This document shows, one piece after another, positions 6,571 through 7,488 of a DNA stretch of 7,488 nt. Origin of the DNA: an uncultured Collinsella sp. (lineage in GTDB: Bacteria; Actinomycetota; Coriobacteriia; Coriobacteriales; Coriobacteriaceae); assembly GCA_947003675.1 (NCBI GenBank), contig CAMQPJ010000056.1, positions 1 through 7,488 on the forward strand, read 5' to 3'. Each line of letters starts with the position of its first letter. The first letter of the stretch is position 1. A program made the position numbers and the translations under genes. Below the pieces are notes generated by a model, which worked only from the letters and a program-made list of their open reading frames with translations, did no database searches and was not told the DNA's origin.

Positions 6571-7484
6571 TAGCGCACCTCGCTAGAATCGACGCCGGGC
6601 ACGCGGCGGCAGGAATACTCGTCCGTGGCAAACTTAGGAATCTGCACGCCCTCGAGCTCGTGCGCAAGCGCGGCCGAAAGCTCGATGCCGGCGGCGCGAC
6701 GCACAGCCTGGACGGCAAGCGGGGCCGAGATGCGGCGGCGGTAGTCGGCCGAGCCCCACAGGTTGGTGCCGTAGCTCAGCGCGCGCACAGATGCGGCCAG
6801 GGCGCGAAGCTCGTCCTCGGAAGGCTGCTCGGCAGTAAGGCCGCATGCCTCGCCCTGCAGCAGGGTCGCACGCAGCGGGCGGGCACCCACAGTGACATGC
6901 CAGCTGTTGTTCCACCAGGCGGCGGTGACGTTTAAGGAGGGGAAGTCGGTCGCGGCCTTGCGTACGGCCTCATAGCTTGCGCGGTAATCGTGCTTAACGA
7001 CCACCACGTGCTCGATCACGTCGCGCACGTAGCCCATGTCAACGAACTCCGCGAGTGGCACACGGCCGGCGCCCGTCAGCTCAACATAGGAATCAAGCGC
7101 GAGGAAGGCGGAGAGAACGTCCGAGAAGCCAAAGCGGCCGTAGATGCTGCCGCCCACCGTGGCGGTATTGCGCAGCTGCACGCCTACAATATCGTGGACG
7201 GCGAACTCAAAGACATTGTTGACAAGCGCGTTGAGCCCGGCATGACGCTCGAGCTGGCGCAGGGTGCACATGGCACCGATGCGAAACTCGGTCTCGGTCT
7301 CCTCGATCTGATCGAGTCCGCAGGCCGAAAGGTCAATCGCCGTCGCCACGCGACGCGAACCCAGGCGCATCCAGATGCCGCCGCCCACAATCTTGTTGTT
7401 GCGGTTCTTCTGTAAGAGCTCATAGGCTTCGGCCGCGTTTCCAACACGGACGTAGGTACCGAACTTGAGCACGTTCTCCCCCAT
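6570..7484 (-). CDS. Molybdenum hydroxylase FAD-binding subunit (CoxM / YgfM-like)
   Basis: This 304-residue flavoprotein carries the FAD that takes electrons from the [2Fe-2S] clusters of the partner subunit and hands them to an external acceptor. It shows the two FAD-binding motifs of the vanillyl-alcohol-oxidase-type fold: IVGGGIWMRLG (32-42), where GGG-I-W replaces the common GGT-D, and RNTATVGGSI (105-114) followed by FSD at 120-122 and LALD at 128-131. The C-terminal half has the CO-dehydrogenase-flavoprotein pattern, ending in a GSADYRRRI element near 245-255. The length is normal for the family. It is the first gene of the visible operon; its stop TAA (6570-6572) shares one base with the start of the next gene, so the subunits are translationally coupled. 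Only four bases lie upstream (AGAG), so the start at 7484 cannot be checked for a full ribosome site; GTG at 7472 is an alternative with GGGGAG only 3 bases before it. More genes of the operon may lie beyond the window. Confidence 0.92.
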   Translation of the reverse strand: MGENVLKFGTYVRVGNAAEAYELLQKNRNNKIVGGGIWMRLGSRRVATAIDLSACGLDQIEETETEFRIGAMCTLRQLERHAGLNALVNNVFEFAVHDIVGVQLRNTATVGGSIYGRFGFSDVLSAFLALDSYVELTGAGRVPLAEFVDMGYVRDVIEHVVVVKHDYRASYEAVRKAATDFPSLNVTAAWWNNSWHVTVGARPLRATLLQGEACGLTAEQPSEDELRALAASVRALSYGTNLWGSADYRRRISAPLAVQAVRRAAGIELSAALAHELEGVQIPKFATDEYSCRRVPGVDSSEVR

Positions 7485-7488
7485 CTCT

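Noticed and set aside
3700..6573. A 957-codon open frame on the plus strand covering the whole molybdenum hydroxylase gene
   Set aside because: Its codons are in exact antiparallel register with those of the real gene, so it stays open only because the gene avoids TTA, CTA and TCA, which are rare in G+C-rich genomes. It begins with TTG, its translation is Gly/Val/His/Ala-rich without a recognisable domain, and the opposite strand has every catalytic motif of the family.

Overview
The window looks like a piece of a high-G+C, probably anaerobic, Gram-positive chromosome, most likely class Coriobacteriia (Collinsella-like). The assignment rests on strong G/C preference at third codon positions, the compact order tig-clpP-clpX with a single clpP directly before clpX, a tRNA-Leu with an encoded CCA end, and a neighbouring purine-type molybdenum hydroxylase. 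It is an inference from style and gene order, not from a database match. Every gene supported here lies on the minus strand, so the window reads right to left.

Right part (about 7484 to 3739): a two-gene operon for a molybdenum hydroxylase of the xanthine dehydrogenase / aldehyde oxidoreductase superfamily. The FAD-binding subunit comes first. Its stop codon overlaps by one base (TAATG) the start of a 943-residue subunit that fuses the two [2Fe-2S] domains to the molybdopterin domain. This is the layout of E. coli ygfM-xdhD and of related proteins in anaerobic purine-degradation clusters. The substrate cannot be read from the sequence. A G+C-rich hairpin with a T tail closes the operon at about 3685-3709.

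Middle (about 3623 to 3476): a stand-alone tRNA-Leu (anticodon UAG) with a candidate extended -10 promoter and an intrinsic terminator of its own.

Left part (3423 to 1): a protein quality-control cluster. Trigger factor (tig) folds nascent chains at the ribosome exit. ClpP is the serine peptidase barrel, and ClpX is the AAA+ unfoldase that feeds it. clpP and clpX are separated by one base and are certainly co-translated. The 150-base tig-clpP gap holds a perfect 11-bp inverted repeat and two smaller dyads, and is the most structured non-coding stretch in the window. ClpX runs off the left edge, lacking only its last few dozen residues.

No mobile element, CRISPR array or rRNA was seen. The genes belong to known families. 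The points worth a second look are the clpP leader structures, the two extra segments in ClpX, the divergent prolyl isomerase domain of trigger factor, and the subfamily-specific motifs of the molybdenum enzyme.
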